The notes under the pieces: model-generated
What the model was told of the DNA's origin: nothing
Database searches by the model: none
Seen by the model: the letters and a program-made list of their open reading frames with translations, nothing else
Program-made: the position numbers and the translations under genes
Origin: an uncultured Campylobacter sp.
GTDB lineage: Bacteria; Campylobacterota; Campylobacteria; Campylobacterales; Campylobacteraceae
DNA length: 22,446 nt
Assembly (NCBI RefSeq): GCF_937997405.1
Contig: NZ_CALKTL010000137.1
Coordinates: 1 to 22,446 of the forward strand
Direction of reading: 5' to 3'
In this document: positions 1 through 7,095 of the stretch, piece after piece
Position numbering within the stretch: the first letter of the stretch is position 1
Layout: every line of letters starts with the position of its first letter

Positions 1-2
1 TG

Positions 3-599
3 CCGATAGTCATTATTTTGATATTCCGCTCGCAAATCGCAAGCATATTTCTATCTTTTTCACAGATCGAAGCTTATGTCAATCAAGACACGGTTTATAT
101 GGTGATGGATCTGCTGATTTTCCTTAGTTTTGCGCTATTTTATCTGCTGCCGCTTAACCGCGCGATAAACCTGCTCTCCATAGCGACGCACGATCAATAC
201 CCAATGCGTCAAATGGCGAATTACAACGTCTTTATCATCTTGTGCGTCATCTCTACGATCCTGCAGGATAAGAGCCTGGGGTTGGATGAGTTCGAGCAGA
301 TTTTCATCTGCGGCGTGATCGGATTTGGACTCATTTCGTTTTATTATAAGTTTAAGGCGTTTGCGTTTATGTTTTTCAAAACCGCAGGCTCGATCCTATT
401 CGCCCCCGCGCTGCTTGTGGAGCTCGCGGCTATTATTTTCATCGGCATCGGCGACCGCTATACTGGCGCGTCGATGAAATTTATGGAGCTAACGGGACTA
501 TTTTTTGCGAGCACGGCGTGGAGATACATCATAATTTTTATCGTTATGTCGCCGCTTTATTTCCTTGGATTTTGTATGCTAAGGCGAATTAAAAAATAA
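3..599 (+). CDS. Multi-pass membrane protein of unknown function, 5' end outside the window
   Basis: The reading frame is open to the left edge of the window, so the gene begins upstream. A TTG at 18 is in frame but has no ribosome-binding site and falls inside a hydrophobic segment, so it is not a convincing start. About 199 residues are visible and end at TAA 597-599. The protein is strongly hydrophobic, with about six membrane segments: one at the truncated N-terminus, one around IFLSFALFYLLPL, and others around FIILCVISTI, FICGVIGFGLISF, the PALLVELAAIIFIGI stretch, and the C-terminal IIIFIVMSPLYFLGF. It ends in a short basic tail (RRIKK), which suggests a cytoplasmic C-terminus. I do not recognise the family and see no catalytic motif. 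It is the only gene on the plus strand in the Campylobacter part of the window. Confidence 0.75.
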   Translation, partial: PIVIILIFRSQIASIFLSFSQIEAYVNQDTVYMVMDLLIFLSFALFYLLPLNRAINLLSIATHDQYPMRQMANYNVFIILCVISTILQDKSLGLDEFEQIFICGVIGFGLISFYYKFKAFAFMFFKTAGSILFAPALLVELAAIIFIGIGDRYTGASMKFMELTGLFFASTAWRYIIIFIVMSPLYFLGFCMLRRIKK

Positions 600-606
600 A
601 TTCTAC

Positions 607-642
607 AAAATTTTGCCGCAGATTTGGCTGCGATGAAATTTT
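607..642 (+). terminator. Candidate hairpin terminator after the membrane protein gene
   Basis: Eight bases after the stop codon lies an inverted repeat: AAAATTT (607-613) with AAATTTT (636-642) as the outer stem, and CGCAG (617-621) with CTGCG (628-632) as the inner stem. A 6-base loop closes it and a 3-base internal loop separates the stems. The 3' arm ends in TTTT but no long T-run follows. AAATTT words are extremely common here, so the outer stem could be accidental. Confidence 0.35.
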
Positions 643-1236
643 ACTACGATAGAATTCCACTCAAAATTTTCATTGCAAAATTTAGCACGAAGATAGAATT
701 TAGCGGGGATTTGAACTTTATCAAAGTAAAATTCTACCGCATTGAAATTTTATCGCAATAAAATTCCGCAATTGTAAGCGCAGATCGCACACCCTAAAGC
801 AATATATGTCTTTTATACGCGTTAATGCACGCTTACAAAAATACACCAATACTGCGAATTTCGATGCAATGTTCTCTTTTATTTGATAAAAGCCATAGTA
901 ATTTTATATCGCGTTTGCAAAATCCTACCGCTAAATTCCATCTTTAAATCTCGCGCGCTCAGCACATATCGACGCAGAATTTTATCCACGCAATTCAGCG
1001 CAAAGCTTCAAAACTAAATTTTATCTCATATTTTACGGCGAAATTCCAAGACATAGCTCTATCATAATAAAATTTTGCCAAAATAAAACTATAATTGATG
1101 CCAAAGTCTAAGCGCGGATTCAAATCAAATTTAAAGCTACAAGCTCCACGCTACACAGCTCTTAAAATTTCACTGCCCAAATTTTGTCGCGTTTAAATTT
1201 AGCCGCCCGCGCCGTATTAAAATTCCGCTCGTCGCA

Positions 1237-1269
1237 GCGGCTAAATTTAACTATCACGTTAAATTCCGC
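1237..1269 (-). terminator. Hairpin just downstream of tgt, possible terminator
   Basis: GCGG (1237-1240) pairs with CCGC (1266-1269), and AATTTAAC pairs with GTTAAATT around a TATCAC loop, with a 3-base bulge. It lies about 19 bases past the tgt stop in the direction of transcription. No strong T-run follows on the minus strand, so this may be only a transcript-end hairpin. Confidence 0.3.
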
Positions 1270-1287
1270 GTCCTCGCCCGCCGAAAT

Positions 1288-2454
1288 TTAATCCCGCGCT
1301 ATGTTTCGTGCGGCGTAGAATTCCCGCCTAAACTCAGCAAACCGCCCGTGCATGATCGCCTCTCTCATATCCGCGGCAAGGCGCAGGTAATAGTGCAGAT
1401 TGTGAATGCTTGCGAGGCGATAAAAGCTAAGCTCGTGCGCGCGAAATAGATGATTTAGGTAGCCGCGGCTGAAGCGTTTGCACGTGTAGCAGTCGCAGTG
1501 CGGATCGATCGGATCGTGATCGCTGATAAAGCCCGCGTTTTTGATGCTGATCTTGCCGAAGCTTGTAAATAGCGTGCCGTTGCGGGCATTGCGCGTAGGC
1601 ATCACACAGTCGAACATATCCACGCCGCGAGCGACGTTTTCGACGAGATCCTCGGGCGTGCCGACCCCCATCAAATATCGCGGGCGCGCCGCATCGACGT
1701 ATGGCATCATGGCCTCTACGGTTTCGTACATCAGCTCGTTTTTCTCACCCACGCTAAGCCCCCCGATCGCAAGCCCGTCGAAGCTCATCTCGCACAGCGC
1801 TTCGGCGCAAAATTTGCGCGCCTGCGGGTCGGTGCCGCCTTGGATGATACCGAAGATGTTTTGATGCGCGTGCAGGCCGCGAGATTTCATGGTCTCGTGA
1901 TAATCTATCGCTTCGCGAGCCCATTTTATCGTGCGCGCAACGCTTAGATCGATCCGCTTTTTAAGCCACGATCTATCATCGAAGCTCAATGCGCCAGGCT
2001 CGCGCGGCAGCTCCACTAAATCGTCTAAAATCATCATAATATCGGAGTTTAGCTCATACTGCGTATCCAGCACTGAGCGCGGCGTGAAATAATGCATGCT
2101 GCCGTCGATGTGGCTTTTAAATTTTATGCCGCCCTCGTCGTTTTTGGTGTTTGCGCGCAAGCTAAAAGCCTGAAAGCCGCCGCTATCGGTCAAAAATGAG
2201 TGAGGAAATTTCGTAAATCCGTGCAGCCCGCCGAACTCCGCCACTACCCGTGAGCCTGGGCGCAGATACATGTGATAGGTGTTAGCGAGGATGATCTGCG
2301 CGCCCAGAAGCTGCGCTACGTCCGTCGCATCGAGCGCCTTGACCGCACCCACGGTGCCGACCGGCATAAAAACGGGGGTGCGGATCGTGCTGTGCGCCGT
2401 GCGGATCGTGCAGGCGCGCGCCGCGCCGTCTGCGGCGTCTATTTGAAAATCCAT
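1288..2454 (-). CDS. tgt: Queuine tRNA-ribosyltransferase (tRNA-guanine transglycosylase)
   Basis: Exchanges guanine-34 in the anticodon of GUN tRNAs (Asp, Asn, His, Tyr) for the queuosine precursor preQ1, in the cytoplasm. The 388-residue protein is of normal bacterial length. Visible marks are DSGGFQAFSL (90-99, substrate Asp90), GGLSVGE (231-237), and GVDMFDCVMPTRNARNGT (277-294), whose Asp residues include the catalytic nucleophile and whose MPTRNARNGT is the tRNA-contacting loop. The zinc site CDCYTC (Cys320, 322, 325) is completed by a His near 351. The ATG is preceded by AAAGGA at good spacing. It stands alone on the minus strand, separated from its neighbours by spacers of about 320 and 690 bases. 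Synteny with tgt in C. jejuni near the aroB/MscS block is from memory. The gene looks intact. Confidence 0.98.
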   Translation of the reverse strand: MDFQIDAADGAARACTIRTAHSTIRTPVFMPVGTVGAVKALDATDVAQLLGAQIILANTYHMYLRPGSRVVAEFGGLHGFTKFPHSFLTDSGGFQAFSLRANTKNDEGGIKFKSHIDGSMHYFTPRSVLDTQYELNSDIMMILDDLVELPREPGALSFDDRSWLKKRIDLSVARTIKWAREAIDYHETMKSRGLHAHQNIFGIIQGGTDPQARKFCAEALCEMSFDGLAIGGLSVGEKNELMYETVEAMMPYVDAARPRYLMGVGTPEDLVENVARGVDMFDCVMPTRNARNGTLFTSFGKISIKNAGFISDHDPIDPHCDCYTCKRFSRGYLNHLFRAHELSFYRLASIHNLHYYLRLAADMREAIMHGRFAEFRREFYAARNIARD

Positions 2455-2773
2455 CTTGATCCTTTAAATTTAGCTTTTTTGGCTTTTTAGCCTCTTTACG
2501 CACATTCGGCGCAAAATTTTAAAAAGCGATTGTAGCGAAATTTAAATTTGCGGCAGGTAAAGGCGAGTAAAAAATTTAAAGGATATTATGAAGCGTTTGC
2601 GAATTAAAATTTAAGTAGCAGAGCCACCGCAACTGCGAAATGTAAAATTTACTGGCTTCTTTTATAATTAAAATTTAATCGAACGTTGCGAATTTAGCGA
2701 GCGCGGCGGTATTAGATCACGGCGCGCTTAATATTATAAATTTAAAGATGTACCGAGATAAAATTTCACGGAC
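2455..2773. other. Spacer between tgt and the Excalibur gene, no gene seen
   Basis: About 320 bases with no convincing open frame or RNA gene. It contains several AAATTT/AAAATTTAA words and must hold the tgt promoter, but I cannot single out a reliable -10 box. A short GGCT-TTTT-AGCC hairpin lies near 2480, too small to call a terminator. Confidence 0.45.
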
Positions 2774-3112
2774 TTATGAAGCAAATTTTATAGCTATAAC
2801 GCTACCATTAAATTTCTCCGCACCGCATGAGTCGGCAGCGCCCTTTAAATTTGAAACTTCGCTCTTTTCATCGCGCGCGCTAGAAAATCCGCTAAATTTA
2901 TGACCATTACGGCCGCACAGCTGTTTTTCGCACGGCACGCCGTCGCCGTCGCCATCGGTGTGCTGAGTACCACCTTCCTGAGCCCTGCCACACTCTCGCA
3001 GATACCGCGTCGCCTCTTCGCAGCTGCTAAACTGCGAGCAATAGGTCTTGGCGTTGCAATCAAGCCCCAAAGCAAGACTAGCCAATACCGAAAACAATAA
3101 AACTAATTTCAT
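2774..3112 (-). CDS. Secreted small protein with Excalibur calcium-binding motif
   Basis: 112 residues. Residues 1-16 form a signal peptide (basic Lys, hydrophobic LVLLFSVLASLALG), so the mature protein is probably periplasmic. Residues 18-66 match the Excalibur domain: a Cys-rich segment (Cys19, 25, 31, 41) followed by DGDGDGVPCE (53-62) and Cys66. In this family the DxDxDG loop resembles an EF-hand calcium loop and the cysteines form disulfides. The domain often occurs on nuclease or cell-surface proteins, but here it stands alone. The C-terminal 45 residues are polar, with one further Cys, and I do not recognise them. The start is supported by AAGGA seven bases upstream of the ATG. It is probably a separate transcription unit from the cluster at 3301-8040, from which a spacer with hairpins separates it. 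Function unknown. Confidence 0.85.
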   Translation of the reverse strand: MKLVLLFSVLASLALGLDCNAKTYCSQFSSCEEATRYLRECGRAQEGGTQHTDGDGDGVPCEKQLCGRNGHKFSGFSSARDEKSEVSNLKGAADSCGAEKFNGSVIAIKFAS

Positions 3113-3137
3113 CGTCTTTCCTTAAAATTTTGATGGA

Positions 3138-3143
3138 ATTGTA
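3138..3143 (-). promoter_or_regulatory. Possible -10 box for the Excalibur gene
   Basis: On the minus strand the sequence reads TACAAT (5 of 6 to TATAAT), about 25 bases upstream of the start codon. It is preceded by an AT-rich tract containing two tandem copies of AGATAAAT (3144-3159 on the plus strand). Campylobacter promoters often lack a -35 box and use an AT-rich periodic upstream region, which fits. Motif evidence only. Confidence 0.35.
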
Positions 3144-3175
3144 TAGATAAATAGATAAATAATTAATAAAATAGT

Positions 3176-3202
3176 AAATTTAGCCGCAAACGGCGTAAAT
3201 TT
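3176..3202 (-). terminator. Strong hairpin between the ATPase cluster and the Excalibur gene
   Basis: AAATTTA-GCCG (3176-3186), loop CAAA, then CGGC-(G)-TAAATTT (3191-3202): eleven paired bases with one bulged G. On the minus strand it is followed by ACTATTTTATTAATTATTTA, which is T-rich though interrupted. It would end transcripts coming from the cluster at 3301-8040. Confidence 0.45.
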
Positions 3203-3248
3203 CACCGCTTACGACGTTTTATTCGGCGGCTGCGTCTAAAGAAATTTA

Positions 3249-3286
3249 GCGGCTTTAGAGTTTATCTTTGCACTTTCAAAAGCCGC
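3249..3286 (-). terminator. Second hairpin right after the last gene of the ATPase cluster
   Basis: GCGGCTTT (3249-3256) and AAAGCCGC (3279-3286) form a perfect 8-bp stem about 15 bases past the stop codon at 3301. The loop is long (22 bases) and the following T-tract is short (TAAATTTCTTT), so it may act together with the hairpin at 3176-3202. Confidence 0.4.
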
Positions 3287-3300
3287 GACGCACTATGCCA

Positions 3301-3645
3301 CTAGGCGCTTTTGCGTGCGCGAGGCTTCCTTTTTAGGGGCGTGCTTTTTGCAGGAGCGCTTTTGCCGTTCGATAAATTTTCCAAGGCTAAATTTGCTACG
3401 GATCTCTTTCTGCTCCTGCTCTTTGCTTTTCTATTTTGCAAAAACTCGCTGTACGGCGAGCCGTAAAGGCTAGCGTGCCAAATCGCGCTTGCCAGCATCA
3501 CTGCACCCGAAACTTTATGTAGCTGCGACATGCGCGAGTTCATATTCAGCGCGGTTAAAGCTGTGATGCCCATACTCACTCCGAGCGCCGTTTTAGCCAC
3601 TTTGCGCTGAAAGTTTAGATCCAAAATTTTATCTTCAATGCTCAA
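3301..3645 (-). CDS. Small membrane protein with H-X13-H helix and basic tail, last gene of putative ferrosome cluster
   Basis: 114 residues, no family recognised. Residues 17-34 and 45-61 are hydrophobic and look like a helical hairpin. The second helix carries His43 and His57, exactly 14 apart (LHKVSG...IWH), the spacing of haem-ligating histidines in b-type cytochrome helices. Residues 72-114 form an Arg/Lys/Ser-rich tail (RSRKR, LKRKPRARKS) that is probably cytoplasmic and could bind nucleic acid, phosphate or polyphosphate. The start is a TTG that overlaps the end of the ATPase gene by 11 bases. It is supported by AGGGG six bases upstream, and the next Met (25) would delete part of the first helix. 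Overlap implies translational coupling to the ATPase. Haem binding is my inference from spacing alone. Confidence 0.75.
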   Translation of the reverse strand: MSIEDKILDLNFQRKVAKTALGVSMGITALTALNMNSRMSQLHKVSGAVMLASAIWHASLYGSPYSEFLQNRKAKSRSRKRSVANLALENLSNGKSAPAKSTPLKRKPRARKSA

Positions 3646-5716
3646 ATTTTACCCCTTTGATAGAATTCAGTAGTAGTCCTATCGTCGTGCCGTTATGCAG
3701 CAGCGCCGTAGCTACGGGACTTAGCGCGCCAAAAGTCGCCAAAAATAAAATGATCGAATTTATCCCCACGGTGGCGTTGAAATTTCGATTTACGAGCCGC
3801 AGCGTGTCGTTGGCCAGTGCCTTTACCTGCGCGACGCCCTCGATATCGTTTTTCAAAAGCCCAATCTGGGCGGAAGCCTTGGCGATCTCGGCGCCATTTA
3901 GCATGCTGATGCCGATGTCCGCCTTCATCAGGCTCGGCGCATCGTTTATGCCGTCGCCCACGAAGACTACCTTCCGCCCCTCGGCTTTCAGCTGCTCTAA
4001 AATTTCGGTCTTTTGCGTCGGCAACAACTCGCCGTAATAGCGATCTACGCCGAGTTTTTTGGCTACGGCGCGGGCTTTTGAGCTCACGTCGCCGCTTAGC
4101 ATGACGATCTGTTTAGCGCCCAGCTTACGGAGCCTAGCGATGACGGCGCGAGCGTTTGCGCGCACCTCGTCTCTAAGCCCGATGACGCCCAAAAGTCTGC
4201 CATCAAATGCGATGTAAAGCAGCGCGAGCCCCTTTTGCATTGCAAGATCGATGGTCTGCTCATGCGCCGCAAACGAGATCATCTCGTCGTCCTCTAGGAA
4301 GTGGCGCGAGCCGATGATGAGCTTTTTGCCCTCGATGCTTGTTTTAACGCCGTGAGCAACGACGAATTCCACCTCGTCGTGGTGTTTGTGGATAAAGCCG
4401 TGCTTTTTAGCCGCATCCACGATCGCCTCGGCCACGGGATGAAAGTAATGCTCCTCGGCGCTTGCGGTTAAATTTAAAATATCGTTTTTACTAAAGCGCT
4501 CGTCAAACGATATAATCTCGGCGACCTCCAGGTTGCCGTACGTAAGCGTGCCCGTCTTATCGAATACGAAGGTGTCGGCGCTCGCAAGCGACTCAAGAGC
4601 CTTGGCGCCTTTGATCAAAATCCCGTTCTTGCCTGCCTTTGAGATGCTCGACTTAAAAGCAACCGGCGTAGGCAGCTTAAGCGCGCACGAGTAGTCCGCC
4701 TGCAGCACCGAAGCTACGCTCATAAAATTTCGATTTATCAGATAGGACACGCCCGCAAGCCCGAAGGTTACCGGAACGAGCTTGTCGGCTAAGTGAGTCG
4801 TATGCATGCCAATGCTGGAACGCTCGTTAAGAGATGCCGTGATGTAGTGCTTAATGCGCTGCGTGGAGGTGTTTTCGCCGACATTTTCCGCCCAGATACG
4901 AATCCTGCCCTCCTCTACGATCGTGCCGCTTAACACGCTATCGCCGCGAGATTTTTTCACTGCGACCGATTCGCCCGTCATATTGGCTTGATTTATCATT
5001 GCTTCGCCGCTTACGACGTGTCCGTCCACGGCTATGACATCGCCTGCACCCACGACCACGATGTCGCCTACCTTTAGCTTAGAAGTGGCGATTTTGATCT
5101 CGGTTTTTTTGCCGTTTTGATCTATCTCGACCCACGCCTCGGCGATGTCCGGGCGGGCGAGCTCACGGATAAGATCGTCACTTTTATAAACGGTGCTCTC
5201 CTCCATGTATTCGCCAAGAGCAAGCATAGCGTTGGTGCTGTTTGCGGCAAATACATCGCCGCGAGCGAGCGAAATCCCCACAGCAGCAGCCTCCAAGCCC
5301 TTTGAAGTAAGCCCGTGACGAAAGCTTTCTTTAATGCCCTCTTTTAAGATAGGAAAGCATGCTACGATGCTAAATGCGCGCACTAAAGGCGAAGTGCGAA
5401 AGATTAAATTTCCCCCCAACGCAAGAAGCGCTAAGATAAATTCGTTTTTGCTCGGTAAATTTTTATGGCTAGCGGGGATAATTGATTTTAGCTCGCTTAA
5501 ATTTAAAGCCGCAAGTTGCTTTAGAATTCCCGCCTTATCGGCACCCGCGTCAAGCCTAAGGATCAAAGAGCCGATTTTAGCGTTAAATCTAGCTTCCGTT
5601 ACGTCTTCAAGCCTCGCAGCAGCTTTTTGCAGTGCACTCGTATCGAGCCCTTTAAAGCCCGCGACCTTTATGCGCAGCCTAGATTTAGTCTCATGTAAAA
5701 TTTTAAAATTTTGCAT
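3635..5716 (-). CDS. P1B-type metal-transporting ATPase, FezB-like (putative ferrosome ATPase)
   Basis: 693-residue P-type ATPase with all catalytic parts: actuator TGES (247-250), phosphorylation site DKTGTLT (386-392), the P1B His-Pro pair (426-427) in the nucleotide domain, and hinge GDGIND (587-592). The N-terminal 75 residues are a degenerate metal-domain fold without CxxC, with an Arg-rich strand SRLRIKV (12-18) and FNAKIGSL (44-51). The transmembrane metal motif is DYSCALKLP (341-349), so Tyr-Ser-Cys replaces the usual Cys-Pro-Cys. The C-terminal helix has LLHNGTTIGLLLNS (672-685). From memory, an Arg-rich N-terminus and this non-CPC motif mark the P1B-6 group that includes FezB of ferrosomes, proposed to load iron into a membrane compartment. 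Metal and direction are inferred. The gene lies 3 bases after the preceding gene and overlaps the next by 11. Confidence 0.93.
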   Translation of the reverse strand: MQNFKILHETKSRLRIKVAGFKGLDTSALQKAAARLEDVTEARFNAKIGSLILRLDAGADKAGILKQLAALNLSELKSIIPASHKNLPSKNEFILALLALGGNLIFRTSPLVRAFSIVACFPILKEGIKESFRHGLTSKGLEAAAVGISLARGDVFAANSTNAMLALGEYMEESTVYKSDDLIRELARPDIAEAWVEIDQNGKKTEIKIATSKLKVGDIVVVGAGDVIAVDGHVVSGEAMINQANMTGESVAVKKSRGDSVLSGTIVEEGRIRIWAENVGENTSTQRIKHYITASLNERSSIGMHTTHLADKLVPVTFGLAGVSYLINRNFMSVASVLQADYSCALKLPTPVAFKSSISKAGKNGILIKGAKALESLASADTFVFDKTGTLTYGNLEVAEIISFDERFSKNDILNLTASAEEHYFHPVAEAIVDAAKKHGFIHKHHDEVEFVVAHGVKTSIEGKKLIIGSRHFLEDDEMISFAAHEQTIDLAMQKGLALLYIAFDGRLLGVIGLRDEVRANARAVIARLRKLGAKQIVMLSGDVSSKARAVAKKLGVDRYYGELLPTQKTEILEQLKAEGRKVVFVGDGINDAPSLMKADIGISMLNGAEIAKASAQIGLLKNDIEGVAQVKALANDTLRLVNRNFNATVGINSIILFLATFGALSPVATALLHNGTTIGLLLNSIKGVKFEH

Positions 5717-5719
5717 CGA

Positions 5720-6205
5720 CTACTCTTGCATCTCTGCCTTGACGTCTTCGAATCGCTCCTTCATCTCTTCAACGCCCATCTGAAACATCTCGGTACCCTT
5801 TGCGATAAGCTTAAAAAGCTTTTTTTGCGCGTTTTCGTCAGTTAGAAAATAGGTCGCTGCGGCCCCTAGAACGATGCCTGTGATAAATGAGTTGCTACCG
5901 AATAAGCCGTTCGCGTTTTGTCTGCTACCCATGGAATTAAAAATTCCACCGAAAGCGGAGCCCTGAGTAGAATTTACATCGCTTGAGCTTTGAGCAGCGG
6001 AATCTTTATTATCCGAGTTATTGCTGGAAGCAGAACTATTAAAAGGTGCGGAATTTACCCGCTCATTTATCCATTTTGCCCAACCGCCGAGCTTATCATC
6101 GCCAGCAAAGCCGCCCGCAGAGCCGTTAGAATATTTATTGCCACCAAAATCGTAATCGTCTAGAATTTCTTTCAAATCTTTTTTTGTGATATACGGATTA
6201 CTCAT
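5720..6205 (-). CDS. YtxH-like single-pass membrane protein with Ser/Asn-rich linker
   Basis: 161 residues. The N-terminal 50 residues are polar (YITKKDLKEILDDYDF, then Gly/Asn-rich, then a short GWAKWINERV segment). Residues 51-85 are a Ser/Asn/Asp-rich low-complexity linker. Residues 107-121 (FITGIVLGAAATYFL) form one membrane helix, and the last 40 residues form a charged amphipathic helix (QKKLFKLIAKGTEMF...MKERFEDVKAEMQE). Membrane helix plus charged coiled tail is the YtxH pattern. The helix resembles that of the protein at 6509-7000 (F-x-x-G-x-x-LG-x-AA-x-Y), so the two may pair or share origin. The start overlaps the end of the preceding gene by 8 bases, and the stop is 3 bases before the ATPase start. 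Role unknown; a structural or scaffold protein of the compartment is inference. Confidence 0.85.
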   Translation of the reverse strand: MSNPYITKKDLKEILDDYDFGGNKYSNGSAGGFAGDDKLGGWAKWINERVNSAPFNSSASSNNSDNKDSAAQSSSDVNSTQGSAFGGIFNSMGSRQNANGLFGSNSFITGIVLGAAATYFLTDENAQKKLFKLIAKGTEMFQMGVEEMKERFEDVKAEMQE

Positions 6206-6500
6206 TGCCTACCTTAAGAATAAAATTTCTACCCGCAATGAGCGCGCCTACACATACTGCGACGCCCGCCGCGGCACGTAGATACTCGCCTTGTACGAGC
6301 TTATTTGCACTGTAAATCGCGCCACCGCCGATGATACCGCCGCTTAGCGCAATATCCAGCGCATCTCGAATCGCTTTAGATTTACTTTTGCCTTCTTTGG
6401 CTTTAACGAGTTCTACGGCGCAACCGCCGATCGCCCCCGCTATAGCACCGCTTAAAACGTGATCCAGCGGCGAACGCTGTGTCGTAAGTGATCTATTCAT
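6198..6500 (-). CDS. Small glycine-rich membrane protein of the putative ferrosome cluster
   Basis: 100 residues with three short hydrophobic, Gly/Ala-rich segments: 16-29 (LSGAIAGAIGGCAV), 49-64 (IALSGGIIGGGAIYSA) and 74-90 (RAAAGVAVCVGALIAGR). The closely spaced glycines (glycine-zipper style) suggest tightly packed or oligomerising helices. A Lys-rich loop (KAKEGKSKSK, 33-42) separates the first two. No catalytic motif and no named family recognised. The ATG is 8 bases after the stop of the upstream gene and the stop overlaps the downstream start by 8 bases, so it is clearly part of the operon. Small hydrophobic proteins beside the ATPase are typical of ferrosome loci as I remember them, but I cannot assign a Fez name. 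Confidence 0.82.
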   Translation of the reverse strand: MNRSLTTQRSPLDHVLSGAIAGAIGGCAVELVKAKEGKSKSKAIRDALDIALSGGIIGGGAIYSANKLVQGEYLRAAAGVAVCVGALIAGRNFILKVGNE

Positions 6501-6508
6501 TTAGGCCT

Positions 6509-7000
6509 CTATTTTTCTGATTTATCGTCTGCGGACGTAAATTTAGCAGAAGAATTATCGTCCATTTTTACGATCTGCGGGATATTAAGCGGAGTAGTAG
6601 ATGCTGCGGATATCTCACCTACCGGTGTTGCGCCAGTTTTAGCGCTTGTGGTGGATTTTTTAGTTCTTTTGAATCCCGGTTTCGGTCCCGGTTTTTTTCT
6701 AGTTTTTTTTGCAGTGCTAGTTTCAGTGCTGGCGCTACTTGTCGCAGCTTTTTTACCGCCAGACTTTCTTTTACCTTTTACCGCCTCAGCGACATCGTCT
6801 AGGCCTTCTTTGGCTTCCGCAAAAATTTCTTTTGATTTTTTGCTTAATTTTTCCGCTCCGCCTTTGACGCTATTTTTTAGCTCCTCGACGCTTTTACTGC
6901 TAACGATTTTATTCGCACCTTCTTTGATTTTATCTCGATTGTTATAAGCGTAAACCGCCGCGCAACCAAGCGCAAAACCTGCTAGAAATGGGATCGGCAT
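6509..7000 (-). CDS. N-terminally anchored protein with Lys/Pro-rich AT-hook-like tract
   Basis: 163 residues. A membrane helix at residues 3-20 (IPFLAGFALGCAAVYAY) is followed by a charged helix to about 78 (DKIKEGANKIV...KEIFAEAKEGLDDVAEAVKGKRK), again the YtxH arrangement. Residues 80-120 are low-complexity Lys/Ser/Thr/Ala with KKTRKKPGPKPGFKRTKK at 98-115, similar to the PGPKPG/KPGRP tracts seen in AT-hook or histone-H1-like tails. The C-terminus is acidic to neutral. The start is well defined: AAGGAG six bases upstream of the ATG. A 95-base gap with two TATAAT hexamers precedes it, so this gene may begin a sub-operon that includes the ATPase. Function unknown; interaction with anionic material inside or around a compartment is speculative. 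Confidence 0.82.
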   Translation of the reverse strand: MPIPFLAGFALGCAAVYAYNNRDKIKEGANKIVSSKSVEELKNSVKGGAEKLSKKSKEIFAEAKEGLDDVAEAVKGKRKSGGKKAATSSASTETSTAKKTRKKPGPKPGFKRTKKSTTSAKTGATPVGEISAASTTPLNIPQIVKMDDNSSAKFTSADDKSEK

Positions 7001-7020
7001 TTCATTCTCCTTGTGTTAAG

Positions 7021-7065
7021 ATTATAAAGTCATTTTATCAACTTTACATAGATTTTGATATTATA
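7021..7065 (-). promoter_or_regulatory. Two perfect -10 hexamers inside the cluster
   Basis: Reading the minus strand, TATAAT occurs at 7060-7065 (context GCTATAATATC) and again at 7021-7026 (context TTTATAATC). Both lie in the 95-base gap before the gene at 6509-7000. The upstream one would give a leader of about 55 bases. The other would start transcription almost at the ribosome-binding site. There is no clear -35 box, which is normal for Campylobacter sigma-70 promoters. A second promoter here would let the ATPase half of the cluster be expressed apart from the first two genes. Confidence 0.45.
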
Positions 7066-7095
7066 GCGACTTTTTTAGATTTTTGCAATCCTAAT

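Larger units (their letters stand above)
600..1287. other. Gene-free spacer rich in AAATTT-type words
   Basis: I see no credible gene, tRNA or other RNA in these roughly 690 bases on either strand. The stretch is filled with RAAWTTY words (AAATTTT, GAATTCC, AAATTCT), often about 13-19 bases apart, for example near 635, 651, 664, 677, 696, 713, 728, 745 and 761. A 42-codon open frame starts at ATG 633, but its protein is just a read-through of these words. The spacer could be a decayed gene or decayed repeat array. Confidence 0.5.

Noticed and set aside
633..761. 42-codon open frame starting at an ATG in the long spacer
   Set aside because: No ribosome-binding site, and the protein is only the translation of repeated AAATTT-type words; the ATG also lies in the 3' arm of a hairpin.
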